From contig CAKTFN010000018.1 of NCBI GenBank assembly GCA_934561055.1, positions 1 to 27,366 of the forward strand: 27,366 nucleotides of DNA. The letters are read 5' to 3'. The notes under the pieces are model-generated. The model was given only the letters and a program-made list of their open reading frames with translations. It had not been told where the DNA came from and searched no databases. Within the stretch, counting starts at the first letter, position 1. Each line of letters starts with the position of its first letter. The position numbers and the translations under genes are program-made. This document shows, piece after piece, positions 1 to 7,258 of this stretch. This DNA is from an uncultured Eubacteriales bacterium (GTDB lineage Bacteria > Bacillota > Clostridia > Oscillospirales > Acutalibacteraceae).

Positions 1-127
1 CAAACAATCAGCGGAGGATATAAAGCACTAATACAGAGGTTTTGAATTTCCACTAATTCCACTAATATTTGTGTTTTATATTGAAAACGCACGTCGAAAT
101 CAGTATAATTAGAAAGGAACCAAAATT

Positions 128-473
128 ATGAAATTATCATTAGTTGAATCGAGACTTTTCGGAAGAATCTGCTACGGCTACAGAAGGGACAAGCAGGGAC
201 TTGTTGAAGTCGTCACCGAACAAGCGGAAGTTGTCAGAACTATTTTCGGGCTATACAGGCTGGAAATAGTTTAGAAGCTATTCAGGGCTTTTTATTCAAC
301 AAAGGGATCCCTTCTCCCTCTGGGAATGCGCGTTGGAGCAGAGATGTGCTGAATAAGCTCCTAAACAATGGAAAGTACACGAAAGGTATCATCGATTTTG
401 AAGACTACTGCACTGTGTATTTTTTGAAAGGGGAAAACTGCCGAAACCCCAATCAAGCGAAAGTGGTGAACAC
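128..473 (+). pseudogene. Serine recombinase C-terminal fragment, frameshifted
   Basis: Reading from the ATG at 128 gives a segment typical of the Recombinase domain (PF07508) of large serine recombinases: GRICYGYRRD, then EQAEVVRTIFGLY. At about 255-262 the frame breaks. The following frame continues the same domain with AGNSLEAI, NKGIPSPSGNARWSRDVLN and NNGKYTKG, the usual 'GIPSPSG..W....V..IL.N..Y.G' pattern. The N-terminal resolvase domain carrying the catalytic serine is absent, and so is most of the C-terminal region. A Shine-Dalgarno-like GAAAGGA lies at 113-119. The piece is therefore truncated and frameshifted and cannot make an active recombinase. It marks this end of the window as an old mobile-element site. 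The family call is from motif recognition only; the right edge is approximate, because the second frame runs on without a stop into the KilA-N remnant. Confidence 0.7.
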
Positions 474-1058
474 AATGCCAAGAGCAACTAAAGAAGAACT
501 GGAATGGGCATATGCCCTAACCAGGGAGAAGTTTTTAGTGCGTGTGAATAAGCTGTCTCCCATCAGAGCAACAGATTGGAACCGGTATTTGGATGTAATT
601 TTTGAGTCGATCTTAAAGGACGAGGCGCCGATCTACGAGCCGAAGATGAACGCATATCTCGAAGAAACAGTAGCCAAATATCTGCATCCGTCCGATGATT
701 TTATTTCCTTGACTGAAATTGCACGCAGGTTCGATGCTGAAAATCCAAGTTACTTAATCCAAAGTTGGCTGCGAGGGAGAGAAATAATAATCCGAAATTC
801 AATGAAGCGGCATTTCAAAAACTTGTGGTTGACGCCAAAACCCCACAGTTTACCCTGACGCCAAAGAAATGGATTGATCTGACGAATGCGATTGGGATAA
901 CATCAAAGCAAGGAAAAGGTGGTGGAACGATGGCCCATCCCTTTATCGCCTGTGACTTTGAGATGTGGTATGATGCAGAGTTTAGGTATGAGGTTCTGAG
1001 GTGCTTTATGAACTCGGGAATGGAAGTTGGTAATTACGAAACGGTAGCTAACATTTGA
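474..1058 (+). pseudogene. KilA-N domain protein remnant, frameshifted
   Basis: After an unrecognised stretch beginning MPRATKEELEW, the frame ending at 858 carries DFISLTEIARRFDAENPS and LIQSWLRGRE. This is the first half of a KilA-N domain, a DNA-binding domain of phage and mobile-element proteins. The second half is in another frame (from about 775): NNPKFNEAAF, FTLTPKKWIDLTNAIGI, GGGTMAH, then FEMWYDAEFRYEVLRCF, stopping at 1058. The residues normally joining the halves (an 'IEFLGLWE'-like segment) are missing, so a deletion that also shifted frame happened near 775-790. The protein also stops soon after the domain. The first half is fused in frame to the recombinase fragment upstream, which points to decay by deletion. 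Function, if any remained, would be DNA binding; the locus is most likely dead. Confidence 0.65.
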
Positions 1059-1100
1059 GAAAACTGAACGAACATAACAAGCAAAATAGGAGAAGTTGAT

Positions 1101-1874
1101 ATGGAAGATAGAACAAGCATTAAATACCAAGTATTTGTTAGTTCGACATACGTAGATTTAATAGAAGAACGAAAAGAAATAACTCAGGCAATACTAGAGG
1201 CTAATTGCATACCAGCAGGTATGGAATTATTTCCAGCTTCCAATAAATCTCAATGGGACTTTATAAAAAAAGTAATAGATGATAGTGATTTTTATCTTGT
1301 GATTTTAGCTGGTAAATATGGCTCTGAAGGTATTGATGAGGCAGGTCAAAAGATTAGTTACACTGAAATGGAATTTGACTATGCATTAAAATCAAATAAG
1401 CCAATAATTGCATTGATTCATGCCGATCCAGACATATTACCACGAATTAAATGTGAAACATCAAAAACAAAAAACGTAAAACTGAAAAAATTCTATGCTA
1501 AAGTGTCATCGGGTAGATTGATTAAAAAATGGACAAATAAGGACAATTTAAAGTCTGTTGCGTTATCTGCACTATTTGAGGCAAAACTTTCCGAAAGTCA
1601 TAATGTTAAAGGATGGATTCGAACAGATAGCGTTGAGACTATCATTAATAAATCTGAAGAAGGATTAAGGAAAGAACTTCAAAGGGCAGAAGAGGAATTG
1701 AATAAAATGTTTAGCCTTGAGCACTCTCAAATGTCTTACATAAATCGTTTAGAAAAGATTATTTACGAAGCAGCGTTTAATCCATCATTTCTCAAGGAAA
1801 ATGAAGAAGTAGATGAGCTTATTAATAACATGCAATATGCTCTCGGATTAAGGCATCAACACTCGGATGAATAA
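1101..1874 (+). CDS. DUF4062 domain protein with C-terminal coiled coil
   Basis: A 257-residue protein. Its N-terminal 110 residues match the DUF4062 family (PF13271): YQVFVSSTYVDLIEERKEI (9-27), CIPAGMELFPAS (36-47), DSDFYLVILAGKYGS (61-75) and SYTEMEFDYAL (86-96). DUF4062 has a Rossmann/flavodoxin-like fold related to TIR and nucleotide-hydrolase domains. It is often found on the N-terminus of STAND or other conflict-system proteins. The conserved acidic residue in SYTEMEFDYA is a candidate catalytic position, but that is inference. Residues about 185-225 are charged and heptad-like, probably a coiled coil for oligomerisation. AGGAG at 1088-1092 supports the ATG. The gene lies 32 bases before a Ser/Thr kinase gene on the same strand, so the two are probably one transcript. 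Codons are visibly AT-richer than in the core genes after 3500, in keeping with horizontal transfer. No promoter was recognised upstream. Confidence 0.8.
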   Translation: MEDRTSIKYQVFVSSTYVDLIEERKEITQAILEANCIPAGMELFPASNKSQWDFIKKVIDDSDFYLVILAGKYGSEGIDEAGQKISYTEMEFDYALKSNKPIIALIHADPDILPRIKCETSKTKNVKLKKFYAKVSSGRLIKKWTNKDNLKSVALSALFEAKLSESHNVKGWIRTDSVETIINKSEEGLRKELQRAEEELNKMFSLEHSQMSYINRLEKIIYEAAFNPSFLKENEEVDELINNMQYALGLRHQHSDE

Positions 1875-1906
1875 TTAACTTGTGCTTGAAGGAGTGAAAA
1901 AGATAT

Positions 1907-3031
1907 ATGAATGCTGGCGATGTTATAACCTTTGACGCAAAGAAAAACTTTACCTTTGTCAAAACACTCGGCGCCGGAGGGACGGGTGATACACACCTGT
2001 TCAAAGACGAAACAACTGATATGCTATTTGCATTTAAAAAATATGTTCCCAAAGACGCAAGTTTTGTGGACGAGCATTATTATAGGTTTGTTGATGAGAT
2101 AAAAATACTGCTTAATATCTCACATCCAAATATTGTGCGCATTTATAATTATTATTTGTATCCACAAGCAAAAACGGGTTTTCTTCAAATGGAATATGTG
2201 GATGGAATTTGTATAGATCAATACAGCCCTATGCCGTGGGACAAAAGCTGGGAAGATATATTTTGCGACATCATAGGTGCATTTGAATATTTAGAAAAGC
2301 ATCATATTCTTCATAGGGATATTCGACCAGCTAATATAATGATCGATACAAGCAACAATGTAAAGATAATTGATTTTGGCTTTGGTAAACAACTCAATGG
2401 TACAACCAACGATGAAAACAGTATACTACTTAATTGGCCTGCAACCGAAATGCCTAATGAAGTACAATTAAATCAAGAATATGATGAGAGAACAGAAATC
2501 TATTTTGTGGGAACACTCTTTCGACATCTTTTAAAAGAAGAGATCAGTGAGTTTCATTTTGCTCACATAATCGATAAGATGGTAAAAATAAACCCAGAAC
2601 AGCGCTACGATTCTTTCTCGGAAATAATAGCTGATATTTCAGCTGGCGTATTAAGCGAAATAGACTTTTCTGAGACTCAGAAAAAATGCTATCGGGATTT
2701 TGCCATAGCACTCTCTACGCATATTCTTCATTTTCAATCAAAGTATTCTCCCAAGAATGATATCGCGCAAACAATATCTGATTTAGCACTCTTGATTAGA
2801 AACTCTTCGTTAGAAGAATGTATTCAAGACAATAGCAAACTTATTGGATGTTTTGTGGCGGGAGGATATACTTACAATCCGCGCAAAGATATTCCAGTTC
2901 AAATACTAAAAGACTTTTATGGCTTGATAACCAGTTTAGATATGGGAAAGAGAAAAATACTGTTTGATAATATTTATACTCGGTTATCGACAATTGAAGT
3001 TAAAACTGAGGATGATGATTTGCCTTTCTAA
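1907..3031 (+). CDS. Hanks-type serine/threonine protein kinase
   Basis: A 374-residue soluble protein with an apparently complete eukaryotic-like kinase core. It has a glycine loop GAGGTG (22-27), an ATP-binding lysine in FAFKKY (K44 or K45), a helix-C glutamate in FVDEIKIL (E64), a catalytic loop HRDIRPANIM (136-145, D138 and N143) and DFG at 156-158. The C-lobe pattern DERTEIYFVGTLFRHLL follows from 193. The HRDxRPxN form replaces the usual HRDLKPxN, so R140 stands where lysine is normal. About 105 residues after the kinase domain (270-374) match no family I recognise and may bind the substrate or partner. No membrane segment or PASTA domain is seen, so this is not a PrkC-type wall sensor. 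AAGGAG at 1889-1894 supports the start. It follows the DUF4062 gene and ends before a strong terminator, which suggests a two-gene signalling or defence module. Confidence 0.88.
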   Translation: MNAGDVITFDAKKNFTFVKTLGAGGTGDTHLFKDETTDMLFAFKKYVPKDASFVDEHYYRFVDEIKILLNISHPNIVRIYNYYLYPQAKTGFLQMEYVDGICIDQYSPMPWDKSWEDIFCDIIGAFEYLEKHHILHRDIRPANIMIDTSNNVKIIDFGFGKQLNGTTNDENSILLNWPATEMPNEVQLNQEYDERTEIYFVGTLFRHLLKEEISEFHFAHIIDKMVKINPEQRYDSFSEIIADISAGVLSEIDFSETQKKCYRDFAIALSTHILHFQSKYSPKNDIAQTISDLALLIRNSSLEECIQDNSKLIGCFVAGGYTYNPRKDIPVQILKDFYGLITSLDMGKRKILFDNIYTRLSTIEVKTEDDDLPF

Positions 3032-3108
3032 TTACCACAATTATTTCCGAGAGTTCGAATCCATCTATCAAAAACGCAAATCCATCTTTTTCGTACCCCA
3101 CAGACATT

Positions 3109-3151
3109 AAAACGCCGTAAATCCTTTATTTATAAGGGCTTGCGGCGTTTT
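3109..3151 (+). terminator. Rho-independent terminator of the DUF4062-kinase unit
   Basis: AAAACGCCG (3109-3117) pairs with CGGCGTTTT (3143-3151). The stem continues inward through TAAATCCTT/AAGGGCTTG with wobbles and one mismatch, giving about 18 pairs around a TATTTAT loop. It lies 78 bases after the kinase stop and is AT-flanked on both sides, so it could work in both directions. Confidence 0.75.
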
Positions 3152-3433
3152 CTTTTATATGAATTGTTGCCGCTTTGGCGAAGTAGGCATTGACAGAATT
3201 GGACTATTTTAGACCCAGTTTGCCACTTTTTTGCCACACTTTTTAGGCTGAAACTTCGGAAATTTCTTTTTCTTTAGCCAAAAGGAAAGCATCACGGCTG
3301 CATAAATCCGTTCAAAATAAAGCTTATTCGTGCAGACAAAAAACCAAGGAAACATATTCGGACGCCGAATTTTAAAGCAATAAAAACAGAAAAAATTTTT
3401 TCTCCCCGAAAAGCTCTGTTAACAGAAAATCCC
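3152..3433. other. Gene-free spacer between island and core genes
   Basis: No plausible reading frame, RNA gene or convincing repeat was seen between the cassette terminator and the promoter of the M28 peptidase gene. TTTTTTGCCACACTTTTT-type T/A-rich sequence near 3226-3243 may be part of the island's edge. This is where the composition changes from AT-rich island to core. Confidence 0.5.
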
Positions 3434-3462
3434 TTGAAAAATCGGTTTCAAAGTGGTAGAAT
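3434..3462 (+). promoter_or_regulatory. Sigma-A-type promoter for the M28 peptidase gene
   Basis: TTGAAA (3434-3439), a 17-base spacer, and TAGAAT (3457-3462), ending 35 bases before the chosen start codon. Each box is one base off consensus. Confidence 0.7.
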
Positions 3463-3497
3463 TTCAGCGAGAAAAATTTTGAAAGGAAACATTGAAA

Positions 3498-4742
3498 ATG
3501 GAGTTAAAATCAATCATTGAAAAAAGAAGCATTAAACTCAAAGAGTATGCGGATTTTGCCGTTGAGAATATCACGCATATCTGCAACGAATTCGGTCCGC
3601 GTGAATGCGGAAGCGAGGCTGAGAAAAAAGCCCAGAATTTTATGGGTGAAAGCCTTAAAAATTACGCCGATTCGGTAACGAGAGAAACTTTTGAAGCGCA
3701 CCCCAGAGCGTTTATGTCATTTGTTCCGATTGCCGGAAGTTGCCTTCTTGCTTCTTCGGCTGCAAATATTATCGGAGCCTTCAAAAACAAAAAGTTCACC
3801 GCCGCTTCCGTTCCGCTTCTCGGAACCGCTCTTGCCGGTGTTGTCGGAGAATTCGGTCTTTACAAAAAGCCGCTTGACCCGCTTTTTGAAAAAAAGCAGT
3901 CCGGAAATGTTATTGCCGTCAGAAAAGCTTCGGGCGAAACAAAGCGCCGCATCATCATCTCCGGTCACACCGATTCCGCTCCCGAATGGACATACACATA
4001 TAAGCTCGGCTCAAAAGGCGTTGTCATTGTTGCCGGCTATGCCGTTGCGGGTCTTCTTTATGACATCGCTTCAACCGCAGTTTCGCTCACAACGAAGAAC
4101 GAAAAACTCAAAAAAGGTCTTGCACTCGGCCAGCTTGCTTTTGCTCCCGGCTTTGCCGCCCTTTATAAATTCACAAACCCGAAACGCCACGTTGACGGTG
4201 CAAGCGACGACCTTTCGGGTTGCTATATTGCAAATTCCGTCATGAAGTTCCTTTCCGACAACGATATCCGTTTTGAAAACACCGAGGTTGTTGCACTTCT
4301 TGCCGGCGGCGAAGAATGCGGACTCAGAGGATCAAAGGCCTTCTTTGAAGCTCACCCGGAAATGAAGAACGACGGCGTTGAAACAATTTTCGTCGGTTTT
4401 GACACAATCCGAGACGAGGAATATATGATGATTTATACAAAGGATCTCAACGGTCTTGTCAAAAACGACGTTCCGACCTGCACTCTTGTTCAAAACGCAG
4501 CCAAAAAATGCGGAAAGGACGTTCCCTTCGGAGCAATCCCGCTCGGTTCAACCGATGCTGCAGCCGCTTCTCAGGCCGGAATCAAGGCCGCAAGCTTTGT
4601 TGCGATGGATCCCGCCCCGGCGAGATATTATCACACACGTCTTGACACGGCGGACAATCTTTGCCCGGAAACGATTGAAAAGACGATTGAAATTGCGCTT
4701 CAGACTGTTTTTGATTTTGACGAAAACGGAATCTGCGGCTGA
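3498..4742 (+). CDS. M28 family zinc metallopeptidase with internal hydrophobic segments
   Basis: A 414-residue protein carrying the M28 (aminopeptidase Y/S type) metal ligands. Counted from the ATG at 3498 they are GHTD (H157, D159), GASDDLSG (D237), GGEECGLRGS (E272/E273), FDTI (D302) and YYHTRLDTADN (H379), so a two-zinc exopeptidase active site looks intact. Unusually, two hydrophobic stretches, about 74-96 and 175-200, sit before and within the catalytic domain with no signal peptide. The enzyme may therefore be membrane-associated. The substrate is unknown; M28 members release N-terminal residues from peptides. The ATG at 3498 is preferred over the in-frame TTG six bases upstream because AAAGGA (3482-3487) is correctly spaced from it. 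The gene stands alone with its own promoter and terminator. Confidence 0.85.
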   Translation: MELKSIIEKRSIKLKEYADFAVENITHICNEFGPRECGSEAEKKAQNFMGESLKNYADSVTRETFEAHPRAFMSFVPIAGSCLLASSAANIIGAFKNKKFTAASVPLLGTALAGVVGEFGLYKKPLDPLFEKKQSGNVIAVRKASGETKRRIIISGHTDSAPEWTYTYKLGSKGVVIVAGYAVAGLLYDIASTAVSLTTKNEKLKKGLALGQLAFAPGFAALYKFTNPKRHVDGASDDLSGCYIANSVMKFLSDNDIRFENTEVVALLAGGEECGLRGSKAFFEAHPEMKNDGVETIFVGFDTIRDEEYMMIYTKDLNGLVKNDVPTCTLVQNAAKKCGKDVPFGAIPLGSTDAAAASQAGIKAASFVAMDPAPARYYHTRLDTADNLCPETIEKTIEIALQTVFDFDENGICG

Positions 4743-4753
4743 CAAAAAAATCG

Positions 4754-4792
4754 GCTGTGACGAAACAAAAACGTTTTGTCACAGCTTTTTTT
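4754..4792. terminator. Bidirectional intrinsic terminator
   Basis: GCTGTGACGAAAC (4754-4766) pairs with GTTTTGTCACAGC (4773-4785) with one G-U pair, followed by seven Ts. On the minus strand the same hairpin is followed by a T-rich run (complement of 4744-4750). It serves both the M28 gene and the converging small gene at 4796-4999. Confidence 0.85.
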
Positions 4793-4795
4793 GAT

Positions 4796-4999
4796 TCACT
4801 TTAAAATGATTGCTTCTTTTGTTTCACTGCTCCAGCCGACCGTTCTGAGAACACCGTCGTCGTCTTCTTCTCCGACGTGAAAATATGTTTTTCCGTCGCT
4901 CCCTTTTGCTTTGTCGCCGTAAACGCTGATTAAAACGCCGTTTTCAAGCTTTGCTTCATAGAGAGGATGAAGAATTTCGGTTTCTTTGAAAAATGTCAT
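4796..4999 (-). CDS. Small 67-residue protein, function unknown
   Basis: A short acidic protein beginning MTFFKETEILHP, with predicted beta-strand character (KLENGVLISVYGD, KTYFHVGEEDDDG) and no signal or membrane segment. I do not recognise the family. It is taken as a real gene because AAGGA stands nine bases before its ATG, an excellent promoter lies upstream on the same strand, and a terminator hairpin abuts its end. A palindrome over the expected transcription start suggests tight regulation. It could be a small binding or regulatory protein, but the sequence shows nothing specific. Confidence 0.75.
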   Translation of the reverse strand: MTFFKETEILHPLYEAKLENGVLISVYGDKAKGSDGKTYFHVGEEDDDGVLRTVGWSSETKEAIILK

Positions 5000-5014
5000 G
5001 CGTTCACGTCCTTA

Positions 5015-5033
5015 ATGTTAATTATATTAACAT
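5015..5033. promoter_or_regulatory. Palindromic operator candidate
   Basis: ATGTTAAT-TAT-ATTAACAT is a perfect 8-base inverted repeat with a 3-base centre. It abuts the -10 box of the minus-strand promoter and covers the expected transcription start. That position fits a repressor site for the 67-residue gene. The cognate regulator is not in the window as far as I can see. Confidence 0.55.
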
Positions 5034-5060
5034 GATACCACGCATAACCCATTTTGTCAA
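5032..5060 (-). promoter_or_regulatory. Sigma-A-type promoter for the 67-residue gene
   Basis: On the minus strand: TTGACA (5060-5055), 17-base spacer, TATCAT (5037-5032). The -35 is perfect and the -10 is one base off consensus. The start codon at 4999 follows 32 bases after the -10 box. Confidence 0.8.
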
Positions 5061-5286
5061 TTTGTTTATCGAAATATGCGGATTAATTTAATATACCGCC
5101 GAAAAGCCGATAACGCAGATTTGTTGAAAAAATATTTTAGAATATGAGAAAAATGAGATCTTCGGTGAAAAACGCCGTGCGGTTAAGAATTTTAACAGTT
5201 TTGTCTTGCGGATAACCGTCAAAGAAAAAGGGTGGGAGAGAAACTGTTGTGAATTTGTGACAATAAATTAAAATCGTTTGTTTTTA
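5061..5286. other. Gene-free spacer between divergent promoters
   Basis: This stretch separates the minus-strand promoter of the 67-residue gene from the plus-strand promoter of the phosphoesterase gene. I see no reading frame, repeat or convincing structure in it. Confidence 0.5.
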
Positions 5287-5315
5287 TTGACAAGATTCAA
5301 AAGACAGGATAGAAT
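5287..5315 (+). promoter_or_regulatory. Sigma-A-type promoter for the phosphoesterase gene
   Basis: TTGACA (5287-5292), 17-base spacer, TAGAAT (5310-5315). It is followed by a leader of about 55 bases and GGAG (5361-5364) before the ATG at 5376. Confidence 0.8.
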
Positions 5316-5375
5316 TAAAACCGATGGGTATTTCATTTCTTCCCACTGAATATATCGAAAGGAGAAAAGAAAGAA

Positions 5376-6752
5376 ATGAGTCTTAAGTTTTCAAAGTTTT
5401 ATAAAAAGTTCATTGCGGCGATTGTTGCGCTTCTTATGTCCGCCGGAATTATTGCAACGCCGGCAAAGCCGGACGGCGGAATCAGGGCCGACGCTTCGAT
5501 TGCTTTTTCAAACGGGAAAGCCGGTTCTGCCGCAGGCACGGTAACGGTGACGTCAAATTATGACGGAAATTACAGCATTTTTTGGGGCGATGAGAACGGA
5601 GAAAAACTCGGCCTGAAAAATGAAAACGGAGAAGAACTCGGCTATTCTCAGTTCGCCGACATCAGCGTTGAAAACGGCGAAGGAACTCAAAGTCTCGGCG
5701 AATTCCTTGCAATTCCCGACGGCGCCGCAACAACGCTCCTTTATTACGGAGACGAGCTCCTTGACAAAGACGTTGTTCCGGCGGAAAAACTGAATGATTA
5801 CAGCGATGAAACCTACTCTTTCGGCGCACTCAGCGACGTTCATTTCGGAAGATATTTTGACGGCTTCAAGGATAAGTCCGACACATCGTTCCCCCGTGCG
5901 CTCAGGTTCCTTGACGGAATGGGTGTTTCGATGATCGGAATGTGCGGTGACCTTTCGTTCGCCGGAGAAACAACCTCCTTCAAAAAGGTCAGCAAATATT
6001 CTTCCGAATATGATTTTCCGGTCTTTACCTGCCGAGGAAATCATGACAACGGAAATCCGAATAATCTGAAACAATGGCAAAAATATCTCAACAAAGGCGT
6101 TTACGGCGAAGAAAAGCGTGAAGGCGTTCTTGACGTTGCCGACAACGGCTATGATTTTGTTTATTCCGGCGAAGAGACGCACGGCGATATTTTTATTTTC
6201 TTCTCTCAGATTACCGGTATTTACGCTCCCGGTGTTCAGCTTGTTACAAACAAACAGCTTGACTGGCTTGAAGCGCAGTTCAAAAAGTACAGCGACAAGA
6301 GAGTTTATCTCTTCTTTCACACGTTCTTCAACGCTCCGAGCGGCGAGCCGGCAATGGGCGAAGGAAACATTGTCAACGATTACGGAAAGTCATATTCGCT
6401 TCCGTATCGCACCGGAAACAAGGACGAAGTACGTTTCAGAGGTCTTCTTGAAGAATACAAAAACGTGACGTTCTTCAACGGACATTCGCATTTCACCTAT
6501 GCAATGCAGAGCTACAATCCGAGCCTCAACATCACCGATTACGACGGAACAACGGCAACAATGGTTCACGTTTCATCCTGCGCCGCACCGAGAACAACAA
6601 GCATTCTTAAACCGAAGCTTTCTTCAAACGCGGGAACAATGAGTGAGGGACTTTATATCACGGTTTATCCGTCATACATAATCGTTACCGCTTGCGACTT
6701 TGTCGGGGGACAGTTCCTCGCTTACGCAACGTTCAGAATTAACAACAAATAA
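5376..6752 (+). CDS. Secreted calcineurin-like metallophosphoesterase
   Basis: A 458-residue exported enzyme. The N-terminus has basic residues, a hydrophobic core IAAIVALLMSAGII (13-26) and a likely cleavage near ADA-S (40). Residues about 41-137 form a beta-rich domain resembling the N-terminal domain of bacterial secreted phosphoesterases. The catalytic domain shows the full metallophosphoesterase set: SDVHFG (D154, H156), GDLSF (D192), GNHD (221-224), FFHTFF (H315) and NGHSHF (H370, H372). It should therefore bind two metals and hydrolyse phosphomono- or diesters outside the cell. The substrate cannot be told from sequence. The gene is monocistronic, with its own promoter and a terminator right after it. 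Its leader resembles that of the secreted EEP-family enzyme at 11876 (...A(T)PAK after the hydrophobic core). Confidence 0.9.
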   Translation: MSLKFSKFYKKFIAAIVALLMSAGIIATPAKPDGGIRADASIAFSNGKAGSAAGTVTVTSNYDGNYSIFWGDENGEKLGLKNENGEELGYSQFADISVENGEGTQSLGEFLAIPDGAATTLLYYGDELLDKDVVPAEKLNDYSDETYSFGALSDVHFGRYFDGFKDKSDTSFPRALRFLDGMGVSMIGMCGDLSFAGETTSFKKVSKYSSEYDFPVFTCRGNHDNGNPNNLKQWQKYLNKGVYGEEKREGVLDVADNGYDFVYSGEETHGDIFIFFSQITGIYAPGVQLVTNKQLDWLEAQFKKYSDKRVYLFFHTFFNAPSGEPAMGEGNIVNDYGKSYSLPYRTGNKDEVRFRGLLEEYKNVTFFNGHSHFTYAMQSYNPSLNITDYDGTTATMVHVSSCAAPRTTSILKPKLSSNAGTMSEGLYITVYPSYIIVTACDFVGGQFLAYATFRINNK

Positions 6753-6763
6753 TTCTTAATTGT

Positions 6764-6795
6764 AAAAGACTGCCAATTTCGGCAGTCTTTTTTTT
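6764..6795 (+). terminator. Intrinsic terminator of the phosphoesterase gene
   Basis: AAAAGACTGCC (6764-6774), loop AATTTC, GGCAGTCTTTT, then continuing Ts to 6795. The stem is perfect, so this is a strong terminator starting 12 bases after the stop. Confidence 0.9.
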
Positions 6796-6845
6796 GTGCA
6801 TTTTCACAAATTTCATAGGATTTTAAAAAAACATTAACATATGCA

Positions 6846-6874
6846 TTGACAATGATTACAATATATGATATTGT
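6846..6874 (+). promoter_or_regulatory. Promoter with overlapping palindrome
   Basis: TTGACA (6846-6851), 17-base spacer, TATTGT (6869-6874). The inverted repeat CAATAT-ATG-ATATTG (6859-6873) overlaps the -10 box, and a further TGACAA...TTGTCA pair (6847-6852, 6874-6879) brackets the region. It reads toward the lectin remnant and the anchored protein at 7259, and looks like a regulated promoter. Confidence 0.55.
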
Positions 6875-6936
6875 TGTCATGGAATAATGAGAGGGGTGAT
6901 ACCAGTGTTTTATTAAGTTTTATCATTGAATAGGTT

Positions 6937-7203
6937 GTGTACATTCGCGGTATAAAAAGTGGCAAATATATTGATGTTCCTGATGGAACAGTATCTCCCG
7001 GAAAAGCTGTTCAATTGTATACAGACAATGAAACTATTGCCCAGAGGTGGAAAGTACAAAAATATGACGGAGACTGATGTACTATAACGTTAGCTTTAAA
7101 TAGTAATTACTATTTGTATTTGTCTGGTTCCAGAAATGGAGCAACTATTATATTAAAGCAGATAACCAGTGGTTCCATTCCCAACTTCATTGAGCCTAAA
7201 TGA
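6937..7203 (+). pseudogene. Ricin-type beta-trefoil lectin fragment with internal stop
   Basis: The frame from 6937 reads YIRGIKSGKYIDVPDG, GKAVQLYTDNETIAQRWKV and, past an in-frame TGA at 7075-7077, LNSNYYLYLSGSRNGATI, ending with TGA at 7201. These are the hallmarks of a RICIN/ricin-B-like repeat (SGKYLDV, QLW...QRWK, NYYLDVSG.NG). The domain is carbohydrate-binding in known members. There is no start codon with a good ribosome site, no signal peptide and only part of a trefoil. An internal stop interrupts it, where TGG (Trp) to TGA would be a single change. It is therefore most likely the relic of a secreted lectin or lectin-tagged enzyme, now forming a long leader for the gene at 7259. 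Confidence 0.65.
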
Positions 7204-7258
7204 TAAAGCTTCATATAACAGTGCGAAAAATAATTATTAAAAGAAGGGAATGATTCAT

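Noticed and set aside
1..45. An open frame ending ...GGYKALIQRF-stop at the window edge
   Set aside because: Only 14 residues are visible and they match nothing I recognise. It may be the end of an upstream gene but cannot be supported.
3045..3070. A tRNA 3' end suggested by GTTCGAATCC
   Set aside because: The bases around the loop do not pair as a T-stem and no acceptor stem or anticodon arm is present.
5553..6320. 255-residue minus-strand frame opposite the phosphoesterase gene
   Set aside because: It lies wholly inside a gene with a full set of catalytic motifs, has no ribosome site, and shows no family pattern.
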